Below are positions 7,519 to 14,514 of a stretch of 17,421 bases of DNA, piece by piece (positions within the stretch are counted from its first letter, which is position 1; every line of letters begins with the position of its first letter). The notes under the pieces were generated by a model. The model was given only the letters and a program-made list of their open reading frames with translations, made no database searches and was not told the DNA's origin. Position numbers and translations under genes: made by a program. Source of the DNA: CAZOHN01 sp964579325 (GTDB taxonomy: Bacteria; Pseudomonadota; Alphaproteobacteria; Rhodobacterales; Rhodobacteraceae); contig CAZOHN010000058.1 in NCBI GenBank assembly GCA_964579325.1, positions 1 through 17,421 on the forward strand. The letters are read 5' to 3'.

Positions 7519-8862
7519 TCAGTCGACTTCGAGTCCCGATATGATCTGCGCGATCTCCCGGCGCACCAGCTTGCGCACGTTGCGCGTTATGCGCTCGCCC
7601 AGTTCACCGCGCAGTTCCTCGCGCAGGACTTTGGCCACCAGTTCGCGCAAGGCCTCCTCGTCGAGGGGCAGCGCTGGAAGGAACTGCCCGGCTTCTGCCG
7701 CAGGCAGCATAGTCGCCTCCGACAGGTCCGCAACCTCGGTCCCCTGCCCTGTCTCGTCCGGTATCTCGCGCGGCCCGGGGCCCTCGGGCCTGAGCCGCCT
7801 GCTTGCCGACAGGAACACGATCGGAGCGTTGTCCCCTTGGTGCGTGTCCTCGGCATCATCCGCGTCGACTTCCTCGTCCGCCGGCGCGGCAAACTCGGCC
7901 AGAAGATCGGCCTCAAGGCTCTCTGCGGCATCATCCGCTTCCACCTCGGGCGGTACCGGCTCTGAGACGACGGCGGCTCCATCGCTGGCCTGGGTGGCCG
8001 AGGGGGCCTCGGGGCCGGCACCGTCGGCGGCAGTCCCAGCCGGTTCGACGGACGCGGGTTCGCCCGCCTCTATCCCGTCGGGTTCCCAGTCGAAGCTCTG
8101 GCGCGAGACCGCGGCTTCCAGTTCCGCGACGGTGTCTTCGAGGCTCTTCCGGTCGCGATGCCGGAGGAAGGGCGTCGGTACCATAGTGGCAGCCTCGGCC
8201 TCTTCCGACGCAGCGACCTCTTCGTCACCTACATGGTGGAAGGGCGCGGCCGGGATTTCCTCGGCGGGCGCGGCCCGTACGGCCCCGCCGTCGAAGGTAC
8301 CGGCCCACGCGACCGAGACCTCACCCTGGTCCTCCGCTCCCGCTTCCTGGGCGTCGGCAAGGGCACCTGGCGCATCCTGTGGAACCGATGGCTTGTCGTT
8401 CTGCTGGACGGGGCTCTCGGGTGCTTCGGCCGCGAATTCCTCGACGGCCTGCTCCTCAAACTGCTCCGCGGCAACCTGCTCCGCGGCGAATGACGTATCG
8501 GAAACCGGGTCCGGGGCAGTGCCGTCGAGGGCGGACAGCGCCTCGGTACCAGAACCGGCCACCTGTGAAGGATCGAGCGACGCGTCGTCGCACACCACGC
8601 CCTCCGATGCCGCGATGCCTTGCGCCGCAGCCTCAGGGGGGGCGGTATCCGATGGAGCAATATCGGGGGAGGCCGCGTCGGGCGGAGTGGCGTCGGCAGC
8701 AGGTCCGACCCCTGCCCCGGCGGCAGGTTCGTCGATGCGAAGAGCGGGGGTGAGGATCAGCCGGCCGGGCGGCACGGGCCGCGGGGGCGGGTCCTGGGCG
8801 ACCAAGCGTCGGATCGACGACAGGACATCCTCGATCTCGACATTGGTCATCGGGTCCGACAT
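7519..8862 (-). CDS. PopZ-like (DUF2497-type) polar scaffold candidate
   Basis: A 447-aa acidic protein with three parts. Residues 8-24 are V-E-I-E-D-V-L-S-S-I-R-R-L-V-A-Q-D, matching the N-terminal partner-binding helix of Caulobacter PopZ (E-E-I-L-A-S-I-R-R-I-I-S-E-D). Residues about 30-395 are a disordered linker rich in Ala, Glu, Asp and Pro. It is interrupted by one ordered-looking island at 239-262 (K-S-L-E-D-T-V-A-E-L-E-A-A-V then D-W-E-P-D-G). Residues 400-447 are an amphipathic helical region ending R-R-E-I-A-Q-I-I-S-G, resembling the PopZ oligomerisation domain. PopZ self-assembles at cell poles and anchors ParB-bound centromeres. The start at 8862 (ATG with GAGGTG upstream) is preferred over a TTG at 8877. 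Last gene of a minus-strand operon, 69 nt after tolC. The function is inferred from architecture. Confidence 0.72.
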   Translation of the reverse strand: MSDPMTNVEIEDVLSSIRRLVAQDPPPRPVPPGRLILTPALRIDEPAAGAGVGPAADATPPDAASPDIAPSDTAPPEAAAQGIAASEGVVCDDASLDPSQVAGSGTEALSALDGTAPDPVSDTSFAAEQVAAEQFEEQAVEEFAAEAPESPVQQNDKPSVPQDAPGALADAQEAGAEDQGEVSVAWAGTFDGGAVRAAPAEEIPAAPFHHVGDEEVAASEEAEAATMVPTPFLRHRDRKSLEDTVAELEAAVSRQSFDWEPDGIEAGEPASVEPAGTAADGAGPEAPSATQASDGAAVVSEPVPPEVEADDAAESLEADLLAEFAAPADEEVDADDAEDTHQGDNAPIVFLSASRRLRPEGPGPREIPDETGQGTEVADLSEATMLPAAEAGQFLPALPLDEEALRELVAKVLREELRGELGERITRNVRKLVRREIAQIISGLEVD

Positions 8863-8865
8863 GGC

Positions 8866-8871
8866 CACCTC
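8866..8871 (-). promoter_or_regulatory. Ribosome binding site supporting the start at 8862
   Basis: On the minus strand GAGGTG lies just before the ATG at 8862-8860, with 5 nt between AGG and the start. It overlaps the alternative TTG start region at 8877, which has no such site. Confidence 0.55.
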
Positions 8872-8931
8872 GTTCAAAACACGACCGGCATCCTAGCGGC
8901 GGGTCTTCGACTTGCCAACCACACCGCGCCG

Positions 8932-10284
8932 TCAGGGCGCCCCGATGCTCCGCAGCACGCGATCGAGACGCTCGCCCTGAAGGCTGCGGGCCGGCGCGTT
9001 CTTGACCGCGTCGTAGTAGGCCGAGGGATCGTAGACCGGCACACCCAGGCCCAGATGTTCGACCGTAAGCAGACCCATAGAGGACAGAAGTGAATAAACG
9101 GCTACCAGTTGCTGCGCCGCCGCATTCACCCGCGCCGTGCGCGCGTCAAGCAGTTCCTGCTCGGCGTTCAGCACATCCAGTGTGGTTCGCGCACCGAGGC
9201 GGGCTTCCTCCTGCACGCCCTCGAAGGCCACGGTCGCGGCCCTGATCTGCTCTTCGCTCGCCCGGAGCGAGGCCTGCGCGACGGCAAGTTGCGACCAGGC
9301 CGCACCCACGTCGCGCTCCACGCCGATGTTGGCCTCGAGAAGGCCCGCCCGTCGTGCATCGCGGGCCGCAAGCGACTGGCGATAGACCGAACTCAAGGCT
9401 CCGCCCTGATAGATCGGCTGCGAGAAGCGCAGCCCGACGCTGGCACTGTCGTCGCCATCGTCGTCTAGCCCGAAACTCGCGCTGCCCGACACCGTCCCGC
9501 GTGTGGCGCGCTGCGCCCGCTGCGCGTTCAGCTCCGCCACCGTCACCTCGTGCTGCGCCTGTCGGATCGCGGGATGCGTTCGCACTGCGACAGACTTTGC
9601 TTCATCCACGCTGCGCGGGGTTGCGGGAGCACGTCCGGGGTTGCCGAGTGTACCGGGACCCCGGCCGACTGCCGCACGGAACTGCTCGACCGAGATCTGG
9701 AAGTCACCTTGCGCGACGGCAAGGTTTGCCCGTGCCCCCGCCAGCCGCGCCTCGGCGATCGAGACGTCGGTGCGGGTGACCTCGCCGACTTCGAACCGGT
9801 CGTTCGCCGCCCTCAGTTCCTGCGTGATGAGCCGCACGTTGGCCTCGCGGAGCCGCACGAACTCGCTCGCGCTGACCACGTTCGTGTAGGCCTGCACCGC
9901 GTTCAGCAGCACCCGTTGCTCGAGCCCGATCAGTGCCTGCCGGGTCGCCAGCACCTGCTCGCGCGCCGCATCGACCGCAAGCTGGTTGCGTCCGAAGTCG
10001 TAGATCGTGATCTGCGCCGAAAGCTCGACCGAAGATGACAGACCCTCGCCTTGCGCCGTCCTCGCCCAGCCCGACTGCGCGACGAAGTTGATGACGGGCC
10101 TCAGCGCGGCGACCGACTGGGCGACGTCCTCGTCGGCGGCACGCAGCAGAGCGCGGTTCTGGTCGAGGAGAGCCGAGTTGCGGTAAGCGTCCGCAAGGGT
10201 GTCCGCCAGGGTTTCGGCCGTGGCCGCGATTGCCGACAGAGAAAGGGCTGCGGCGGCGAGGGCGCCAAGTGTGAAGCGCCGCAT
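8932..10284 (-). CDS. tolC: TolC-family outer membrane efflux channel
   Basis: A 450-aa outer membrane protein that would form the trimeric exit duct for tripartite efflux pumps or type I secretion. Residues 1-23 are a Sec signal peptide (M-R-R-F-T-L then an Ala/Leu-rich core, cleavage after A-T-A before E-T-L). Two repeats of the outer-membrane-factor fold are visible. Each has a beta-hairpin stretch (L-S-A-Q-I-T-I-Y-D-F-G and V-G-L-R-F-S-Q-P-I-Y-Q-G-G) embedded in long coiled-coil helices. V-G-E-V-T-R-T-D-V and L-G-A-R-T-T-L-D-V-L-N-A-E-Q are the repeated turn motifs of the family. The ATG at 10284 overlaps the upstream methyltransferase stop by one base (TGATG), which decides the start and implies coupling. 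A longer frame to 10422 is only overlap with that gene. Confidence 0.93.
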   Translation of the reverse strand: MRRFTLGALAAAALSLSAIAATAETLADTLADAYRNSALLDQNRALLRAADEDVAQSVAALRPVINFVAQSGWARTAQGEGLSSSVELSAQITIYDFGRNQLAVDAAREQVLATRQALIGLEQRVLLNAVQAYTNVVSASEFVRLREANVRLITQELRAANDRFEVGEVTRTDVSIAEARLAGARANLAVAQGDFQISVEQFRAAVGRGPGTLGNPGRAPATPRSVDEAKSVAVRTHPAIRQAQHEVTVAELNAQRAQRATRGTVSGSASFGLDDDGDDSASVGLRFSQPIYQGGALSSVYRQSLAARDARRAGLLEANIGVERDVGAAWSQLAVAQASLRASEEQIRAATVAFEGVQEEARLGARTTLDVLNAEQELLDARTARVNAAAQQLVAVYSLLSSMGLLTVEHLGLGVPVYDPSAYYDAVKNAPARSLQGERLDRVLRSIGAP

Positions 10285-10937
10285 CACAGCACGAACGTCC
10301 GTCCGGCCTCGAACCCGGCGAGAACCGGGGCGGAGGCGTTGAAGGCGTATCGCCAGGTCACCCGGCCGTCGATCTTGTGACCGACCCGCGCCACGCCGAG
10401 GGCACCCTCCATGAACAGGCAACCGATCCGGCCGCCTTCCTTGATCTGGTCGAGCAGCGCGGCGGGGATCGCTTCGGCGGCGCCTTCGATCACGATCGCA
10501 TCGTAGGGCCCATGGATGGACGCACCGTCGCGCAACGGCCCGGTCAGGACCACGGCATTGTCGATCCCCTCCGCCGCAAGCGCGGCCTCGGCCTCCGACG
10601 CAAGCGCCTCATCCTCCTCCACCGCGATCACTGTCTCGGCCAACCGGGCCAGCAGCGCAGCCGAGTATCCAAGCCCGCAACCGATATCGAGCACCATGTC
10701 CTCCGGCGAGATATCGAGCGCATCCAGCATCTTGGCGGTTGTTCGGGGTTCAAGCACCACGCGGCCCGGGGCGATCTCGAGGTTCTCGCCCACATAGGCG
10801 GCCTCGCGGCGGGACGACGGGACGAACCGCTCCCGGGGCACCTCCAGCATCGCCGCGATGATCGGGAACTTGGTTACGTCTGATGGCCTGACCTGGCTGT
10901 CGACCATCATGGTCCGGCGGGCGGCGAAATCGGTCAT
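10284..10937 (-). CDS. pcm: Protein-L-isoaspartate O-methyltransferase-like protein
   Basis: A 217-aa SAM-dependent methyltransferase of the PCMT family. The N-terminal M-V-D-S-Q-V-R-P-S-D-V-T (11-22) and P-R-E-R-F-V-P (34-40) are typical of the alphaproteobacterial form found upstream of tolC. SAM motif I is V-L-D-I-G-C-G-L-G (82-90), and V-I-A-V-E-E-D-E is the acidic loop binding the ribose. The canonical S-I-S-Q-P substrate segment expected before the SAM domain is replaced by V-L-E-P-R-T-T-A-K-M. It may therefore not be a genuine isoaspartyl repair enzyme. The start at 10937 is chosen because conserved sequence begins there. First gene of the operon with tolC and the PopZ-like gene. Confidence 0.85.
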   Translation of the reverse strand: MTDFAARRTMMVDSQVRPSDVTKFPIIAAMLEVPRERFVPSSRREAAYVGENLEIAPGRVVLEPRTTAKMLDALDISPEDMVLDIGCGLGYSAALLARLAETVIAVEEDEALASEAEAALAAEGIDNAVVLTGPLRDGASIHGPYDAIVIEGAAEAIPAALLDQIKEGGRIGCLFMEGALGVARVGHKIDGRVTWRYAFNASAPVLAGFEAGRTFVL

Positions 10938-11026
10938 CGTGCTGAACTCACCGGTTTGACTGTCGTTCGCTTTGTGAATGCCACAGCCGGGAACCGAGGG
11001 CAACCGGCGACCCTCGCCCCGGTCCC

Positions 11027-11055
11027 TTGCGCGACGATCTGGCATCGGCTATCTG
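11027..11055 (+). promoter_or_regulatory. Possible promoter of tRNA-Cys
   Basis: TTGCGC (11027-11032) and TATCTG (11050-11055), spaced 17 nt, would start transcription near 11062, about 17 nt before the mature tRNA end. Both boxes are moderate matches. Confidence 0.38.
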
Positions 11056-11078
11056 ACCCCCACTCCGAAGGTTGGCCT

Positions 11079-11152
11079 GGCGGGTTGGCGGAGAGGTTAC
11101 GCAGCGGATTGCAAATCCGTGAAGACCGGTTCGATTCCGGTACCCGCCTCCA
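11079..11152 (+). tRNA. tRNA-Cys (GCA anticodon)
   Basis: A complete 74-nt cloverleaf. The acceptor stem GGCGGGT (11079-11085) pairs with ACCCGCC (11142-11148). It is followed by discriminator T73 (11149), the identity base for cysteine tRNAs, and a genome-encoded CCA (11150-11152). The anticodon loop TTGCAAA carries GCA at 11111-11113 between GCGGA and TCCGT. The T arm is ACCGG-TTCGATT-CCGGT. It reads cysteine codons UGC and UGU. It lies between the divergent pcm and dehydratase genes. No integrated element or duplicated tRNA end is visible. Confidence 0.97.
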
Positions 11153-11202
11153 GCCTCCCCGATTGACCCCAACCGGCCGGAATGCTCAGGTCGCCTCGAA
11201 CC

Positions 11203-11207
11203 GGAGG
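11203..11207 (+). promoter_or_regulatory. Ribosome binding site of the dehydratase gene
   Basis: GGAGG lies 5 nt before the ATG at 11213 and fixes that start. Confidence 0.7.
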
Positions 11208-11212
11208 CACCG

Positions 11213-12187
11213 ATGTCCTACTTCTCACCCGATGAACTCGACGCGGCCGCGGCACTCGTGCACCGGCACATGTCTCCCACACCCCAATATGCCTGGCCGC
11301 TCCTGTCTGCGCGGGCGGGGTGCGAAGTCTGGGTCAAGCACGAGAACCACGGGCCGACTGGCGCCTTCAAGGTGCGCGGCGGGATCACCTTCATCGACTG
11401 GCTCAGGCGCACACACCCAAAGGCGCCGGGCATCATCACCGCGACGCGCGGCAACCACGGGCAAAGCCAGGCTCGCGCCGCGGTGGCCGCCGGCCTGCGC
11501 GCAGTGGTCTATGCCCCCCACGGCAACTCGGTCGAGAAGAATGGCGCGATGCGGGCCTGGGGGGCGGAACTGGTCGAATTCGGCGAGGATTTCGACGCGG
11601 CGCGGGAGGAGGCGTTCCGCGTGGCCGCGACCGAAGGGCTGCACATCGTACCTCCCTTCCACCGCGAACTGGTGCGCGGCGTCGCCACCTACGCTCTGGA
11701 ATTCTTTCGCGCCGCCCCGCCGCTCGATGCCGTCTACGTACCGATCGGCTGCGGCTCGGGCATCTGCGGCGTCATCGCCGCGCGCGATGCCCTGGGCTTG
11801 CGCACCGACGTCGTCGGCGTCGTATCGGAAGGCGCGCAGACGGCAAGGCTCTCGGTCGAGGCCGGCCGCCCCGTGCCCACCGATACCGCGCGAACGTTCG
11901 CCGACGGCATGGCCGTGCGCGTGCCGGTTCCAGAGGCGCTGGCGATCTACGGCCCCGGCGCGGCGCGCATCCTCGCGGTTACCGACAGCGAAGTGGCAGC
12001 GGCGATCCGCGCCTACCATACCGACACCCACAACCTCGCCGAAGGCGCCGGTGCCGCCCCCTTCGCCGCCCTCATGCAGGAACGCGACCGGATGAAGGGC
12101 AAGCGTGCTGGCGTCATCCTCTGCGGTGGCAACATCGACACCGACTGGCTCGTGACCATCCTTCAGGGCGGCGTGCCAAAAGTCTGA
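11213..12187 (+). CDS. Threonine/serine dehydratase family enzyme (PLP fold-type II)
   Basis: A 324-aa cytoplasmic enzyme of the tryptophan synthase beta superfamily. The Schiff-base lysine is K53 in H-E-N-H-G-P-T-G-A-F-K-V-R-G-G. T-R-G-N-H-G-Q (78-84) is the substrate-carboxylate loop with N81, and G-C-G-S-G (179-183) is the phosphate-binding glycine loop. I-L-C-G-G-N-I-D near the end completes the family pattern. The likely reaction is deamination of L-threonine or L-serine to a 2-oxo acid and ammonia. There is no C-terminal ACT-type regulatory domain, so it is of the short, catabolic size class. Related enzymes act on hydroxyaspartate or ectoine intermediates, but none of those pathway genes is nearby. 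It stands alone downstream of tRNA-Cys. Confidence 0.9.
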   Translation: MSYFSPDELDAAAALVHRHMSPTPQYAWPLLSARAGCEVWVKHENHGPTGAFKVRGGITFIDWLRRTHPKAPGIITATRGNHGQSQARAAVAAGLRAVVYAPHGNSVEKNGAMRAWGAELVEFGEDFDAAREEAFRVAATEGLHIVPPFHRELVRGVATYALEFFRAAPPLDAVYVPIGCGSGICGVIAARDALGLRTDVVGVVSEGAQTARLSVEAGRPVPTDTARTFADGMAVRVPVPEALAIYGPGAARILAVTDSEVAAAIRAYHTDTHNLAEGAGAAPFAALMQERDRMKGKRAGVILCGGNIDTDWLVTILQGGVPKV

Positions 12188-12207
12188 CGGCCCGGTTTCC
12201 GCGTCAG
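12184..12207. terminator. Hairpin between convergent stop codons
   Basis: CTGACG (12184-12189) and CGTCAG (12202-12207) form a 6-bp stem with a 12-nt loop. The stem contains both stop codons of the convergent dehydratase and thpR genes. The symmetry suits a bidirectional terminator, but there is no T-run on either side. Confidence 0.35.
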
Positions 12208-12743
12208 GCCCGAAGAGGGTAGCTGGCCAGCTCCTCGTAATGCGCGCCCTCGTGCCCGAGGACCGACTCGAACAGCGCGAACCGCTCCACCCGGAACGGT
12301 CCTTCGGTGAACCCTGCCACATTGACCAGCGCCCGCTCCAGCCGCGGAACGTCGACCAGCCATGGCTTGAGGCGGGCAAGCGTCACATGGGGCACGAACC
12401 GCCGCGCCTCCACCTCGGCGCCGGACCTACGCGCAGCCGTCTCCACCTTCGCCTGAAGCCGCTCGAGTGCCGGCTCGGGCAGGACACTTGCATAGACCGC
12501 GCGCGGCTTGTCCCCGCCGAACACGCCGGCGCCCCGAATCGTCAGGTCGAACGCCGGCGCCGTGACCGCCTCGAAGGCATAGTGCACGTCCTCGGCCACC
12601 GCCTCGGGCACTTCGCCCAGGAAGGCGAGCGTCAGGTGCAGGTTCTCCGACGCCACCCGGCGCGGCAACGGCAGCATCTGTGCCAGCACCTCCAGACGGT
12701 CCTGCACCGCCTCGGGCAGCGGGATCGCCGCAAAGAGCCTCAC
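12204..12743 (-). CDS. thpR: RNA 2',3'-cyclic phosphodiesterase (2H/LigT family)
   Basis: A 179-aa cytoplasmic enzyme that opens 2',3'-cyclic phosphates at RNA ends. Both catalytic H-x-T-x motifs of the 2H superfamily are present: H-L-T-L in S-E-N-L-H-L-T-L-A-F-L-G and H-V-T-L in F-V-P-H-V-T-L-A-R-L. The N-terminal V-R-L-F-A-A-I-P-L-P and the C-terminal F-A-L-F-E-S-V-L are family signatures. It starts with GTG at 12743. That codon overlaps the stop of the upstream deacetylase gene by 4 nt (GTGA), so translation is probably coupled. It is the last gene of the gpx-deacetylase-thpR operon. Confidence 0.93.
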   Translation of the reverse strand: MRLFAAIPLPEAVQDRLEVLAQMLPLPRRVASENLHLTLAFLGEVPEAVAEDVHYAFEAVTAPAFDLTIRGAGVFGGDKPRAVYASVLPEPALERLQAKVETAARRSGAEVEARRFVPHVTLARLKPWLVDVPRLERALVNVAGFTEGPFRVERFALFESVLGHEGAHYEELASYPLRA

Positions 12744-13873
12744 CGTCGGGACAGCACCGCAAGGCGCTCCCTCACCTCGGCACGCACCGGCCCCTCGCGC
12801 GATGCGTCGCGCAGCGTGGTCAGAAGCGCCTCTGTGGGCCGCCCCCGCCGGCTCCACGAAAGCGAACGCTGCACCGCTTCGGCCTCGGGCGGCAGCCGGT
12901 CGGGAATTTCAGCGCCAACCAGCGTGGCCCAGACCCCGGCCCAGAGCCGCCCCACTGTCCAGGGGTTGTAGCCGCCGCCCCCTGTCACAAGGTATCGCGG
13001 GGCCAGCGGCGCGAGCGCCGCCACCACTTCCCAGTGCGCATTGTTGGACAGCGCAAGCCGCGACAACGGATCCTCCTCGACCGCATCCGCGCCGCATTGA
13101 AGCACGACGACCTCGGGCCGAAAAGCCGCGACCCGGGGCAGGATCAGGTCATGCAGTGCGGCCCGCATCTCGGTGTCGTTGAACCCCGCGGGCACTGGCA
13201 GGTTGAACGCCCGCCCCCCGGCATCGTCCCCAAGCCCTCCGGTGAACGGCCAGCGCCGCTCCTCGTGAACCGAGACCATCACCACCTCGGGATCGCCCGC
13301 GAATGCGGCCTCCACCCCGTCGGGGTGATGCGCATCGATGTCGACATAGGCGATCCGGGCCACACCCGCCCGCCGCAGCGACAGCATCGCCAGCACCGGG
13401 TCGTTGAGATAGCAAAACCCGTTGGCCCGGTCGGGCATTCCGTGGTGGGTGCCCCCCGCCGGATGGTAGATCACGCCCCGGTCGCGCAAGAGTTCTCCCG
13501 CCAGAATCGACCCGCCCGCAGAGGTGGCGGGACGACGGAACATCTCGGGGAACACCGGGTTCGACATCGTGCCAAGCCCGTGCCGGTCGCGTACCTCCGC
13601 ACTCACCGCCTGCGCCGCCTCGGCCGCCTCCAGTGCCGCGACATACCCCGGCGAATGCCAGATCGTCAGGGCCGCGGGCTTGGCGCGGGGCGAGGCGCGG
13701 AACCGCCCCGCCGGCAACCAGTCCAGCGCGCGCGCAAGGTCCATCGTGGTGGAAACCCGCGGCACATGCAGCGGATGCGCGGGGCCGTAGCTGGAGCGCC
13801 GGTAGATCTCGTGGCCCAGAAAGAGCGGACCCTTCGTGTTCCCTGCGGCATCATCCCCCGCGGCATCGCGCAC
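12740..13873 (-). CDS. Histone deacetylase family protein (AcuC/acetylpolyamine amidohydrolase-like)
   Basis: A 377-aa zinc-dependent deacetylase with the arginase/deacetylase fold. The catalytic His pair is H143-H144 in P-A-G-G-T-H-H-G-M, followed by G-F-C-Y-L-N-D (152-158). Zinc ligands D180 and H182 lie in V-D-I-D-A-H-H-P-D-G, and the third ligand D268 lies in Q-C-G-A-D-A-V-E-E-D-P-L. Catalytic Y302 lies in T-G-G-G-G-Y-N. P184 replaces the usual Gly of H-H-G-D-G, and E267 replaces the usual Gly of A-G-D-P. All metal and catalytic residues remain. The substrate could be acetylated protein lysines, acetoin-related or acetylpolyamines. GTG start at 13873 with GGAGGA 7 nt upstream, 3 nt after the gpx stop. 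Confidence 0.9.
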   Translation of the reverse strand: MRDAAGDDAAGNTKGPLFLGHEIYRRSSYGPAHPLHVPRVSTTMDLARALDWLPAGRFRASPRAKPAALTIWHSPGYVAALEAAEAAQAVSAEVRDRHGLGTMSNPVFPEMFRRPATSAGGSILAGELLRDRGVIYHPAGGTHHGMPDRANGFCYLNDPVLAMLSLRRAGVARIAYVDIDAHHPDGVEAAFAGDPEVVMVSVHEERRWPFTGGLGDDAGGRAFNLPVPAGFNDTEMRAALHDLILPRVAAFRPEVVVLQCGADAVEEDPLSRLALSNNAHWEVVAALAPLAPRYLVTGGGGYNPWTVGRLWAGVWATLVGAEIPDRLPPEAEAVQRSLSWSRRGRPTEALLTTLRDASREGPVRAEVRERLAVLSRR

Positions 13874-13876
13874 GGC

Positions 13877-14416
13877 TCACTCCTCCAGCAGCCTCTCGAC
13901 CGCCCCGGTGATCTCGCGCGAAGTGGGGCGCGTGCCCGATCCCCAGGTCGCCACGACCTGCCCCTCGCCGTCCAGCAGCACCTTGTTGAAGTTCCACGAG
14001 GGCGTAAACCCATGCGCCTCGGCGAGCCACTTGTAGAACGCATGTGCCTGCGCGCCCCGGACATGGGTGATTTCGGTCATCGGAAAGTCGAGCCCGAAGT
14101 TCACTTCGCAGAACTCCTTCACCTGCGCCTCGTCGCCCAGCTCCTGCCGGAAATCGTCCGACGGCACGGCAAGTACCACGAGGCCCGCGTTGCGGTAACG
14201 CTCCCACAGGTCCTGGAGATCGTCGTATTGCGGCGTGAAGCCGCAGAGCGAGGCCGTGTTCGCCACAAGGACAGGCTGGCCCGCCCAATCGGCCGTCGAA
14301 AGCGACCCGCCATCTATCGACGGGAAGGTGAACGGACCCGCGGAGAGGGCCGGTGGCGCGGTGGCCAGGACAACTCCGGCGGACACTGAAACCGCGTGGG
14401 CGAATGCTCGAATCAT
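13877..14416 (-). CDS. Glutathione peroxidase family protein, secreted
   Basis: A 179-aa thiol peroxidase with a thioredoxin-like fold. Residues 1-26 form an export signal (M-I-R-A-F, hydrophobic core, L-S-A cleavage before G27), so it should act in the periplasm. The catalytic residues are all visible: peroxidatic C58 in N-T-A-S-L-C-G-F-T (cysteine, not selenocysteine), Q91 in F-R-Q-E-L-G, and W141-N142 in S-W-N-F-N-K. F-C-E-V-N-F-G-L-D-F-P-M supports the family call. It would reduce hydrogen or lipid peroxides, in bacteria often with thioredoxin-like donors. The start is ATG at 14416 with GGAGAG 5 nt upstream. The in-frame extension to 14608 is rejected because it precedes the signal peptide. 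First gene of its operon. Confidence 0.92.
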   Translation of the reverse strand: MIRAFAHAVSVSAGVVLATAPPALSAGPFTFPSIDGGSLSTADWAGQPVLVANTASLCGFTPQYDDLQDLWERYRNAGLVVLAVPSDDFRQELGDEAQVKEFCEVNFGLDFPMTEITHVRGAQAHAFYKWLAEAHGFTPSWNFNKVLLDGEGQVVATWGSGTRPTSREITGAVERLLEE

Positions 14417-14445
14417 CGGCGCTCTCCGTTCCTGTCCGGACCTTT

Positions 14446-14473
14446 GACGTATCTCTGTGAAAGATGCGGTCAA
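14446..14473 (-). promoter_or_regulatory. Possible promoter of the gpx operon
   Basis: On the minus strand TTGACC (14473-14468) and TACGTC (14451-14446) are 16 nt apart. They lie inside the inverted repeat TTGAC (14444-14448) and GTCAA (14469-14473). The -35 is good and the -10 is weak. Confidence 0.35.
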
Positions 14474-14514
14474 GAACGGCTGGATTTGCCTTACTTTAAG
14501 ACTTATCATTCCGT

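Noticed and set aside
7541..8896. 451-codon plus-strand frame opposite the PopZ-like gene
   Set aside because: It is Ser/Ala-rich antisense sequence of a low-complexity acidic gene. The minus strand has a Shine-Dalgarno, ordered ends and operon context.
11079..11212. tRNA-Cys as an integration site for a mobile element
   Set aside because: There is no integrase gene, no duplicated tRNA 3' end and no change of composition downstream. A core-type metabolic gene follows.
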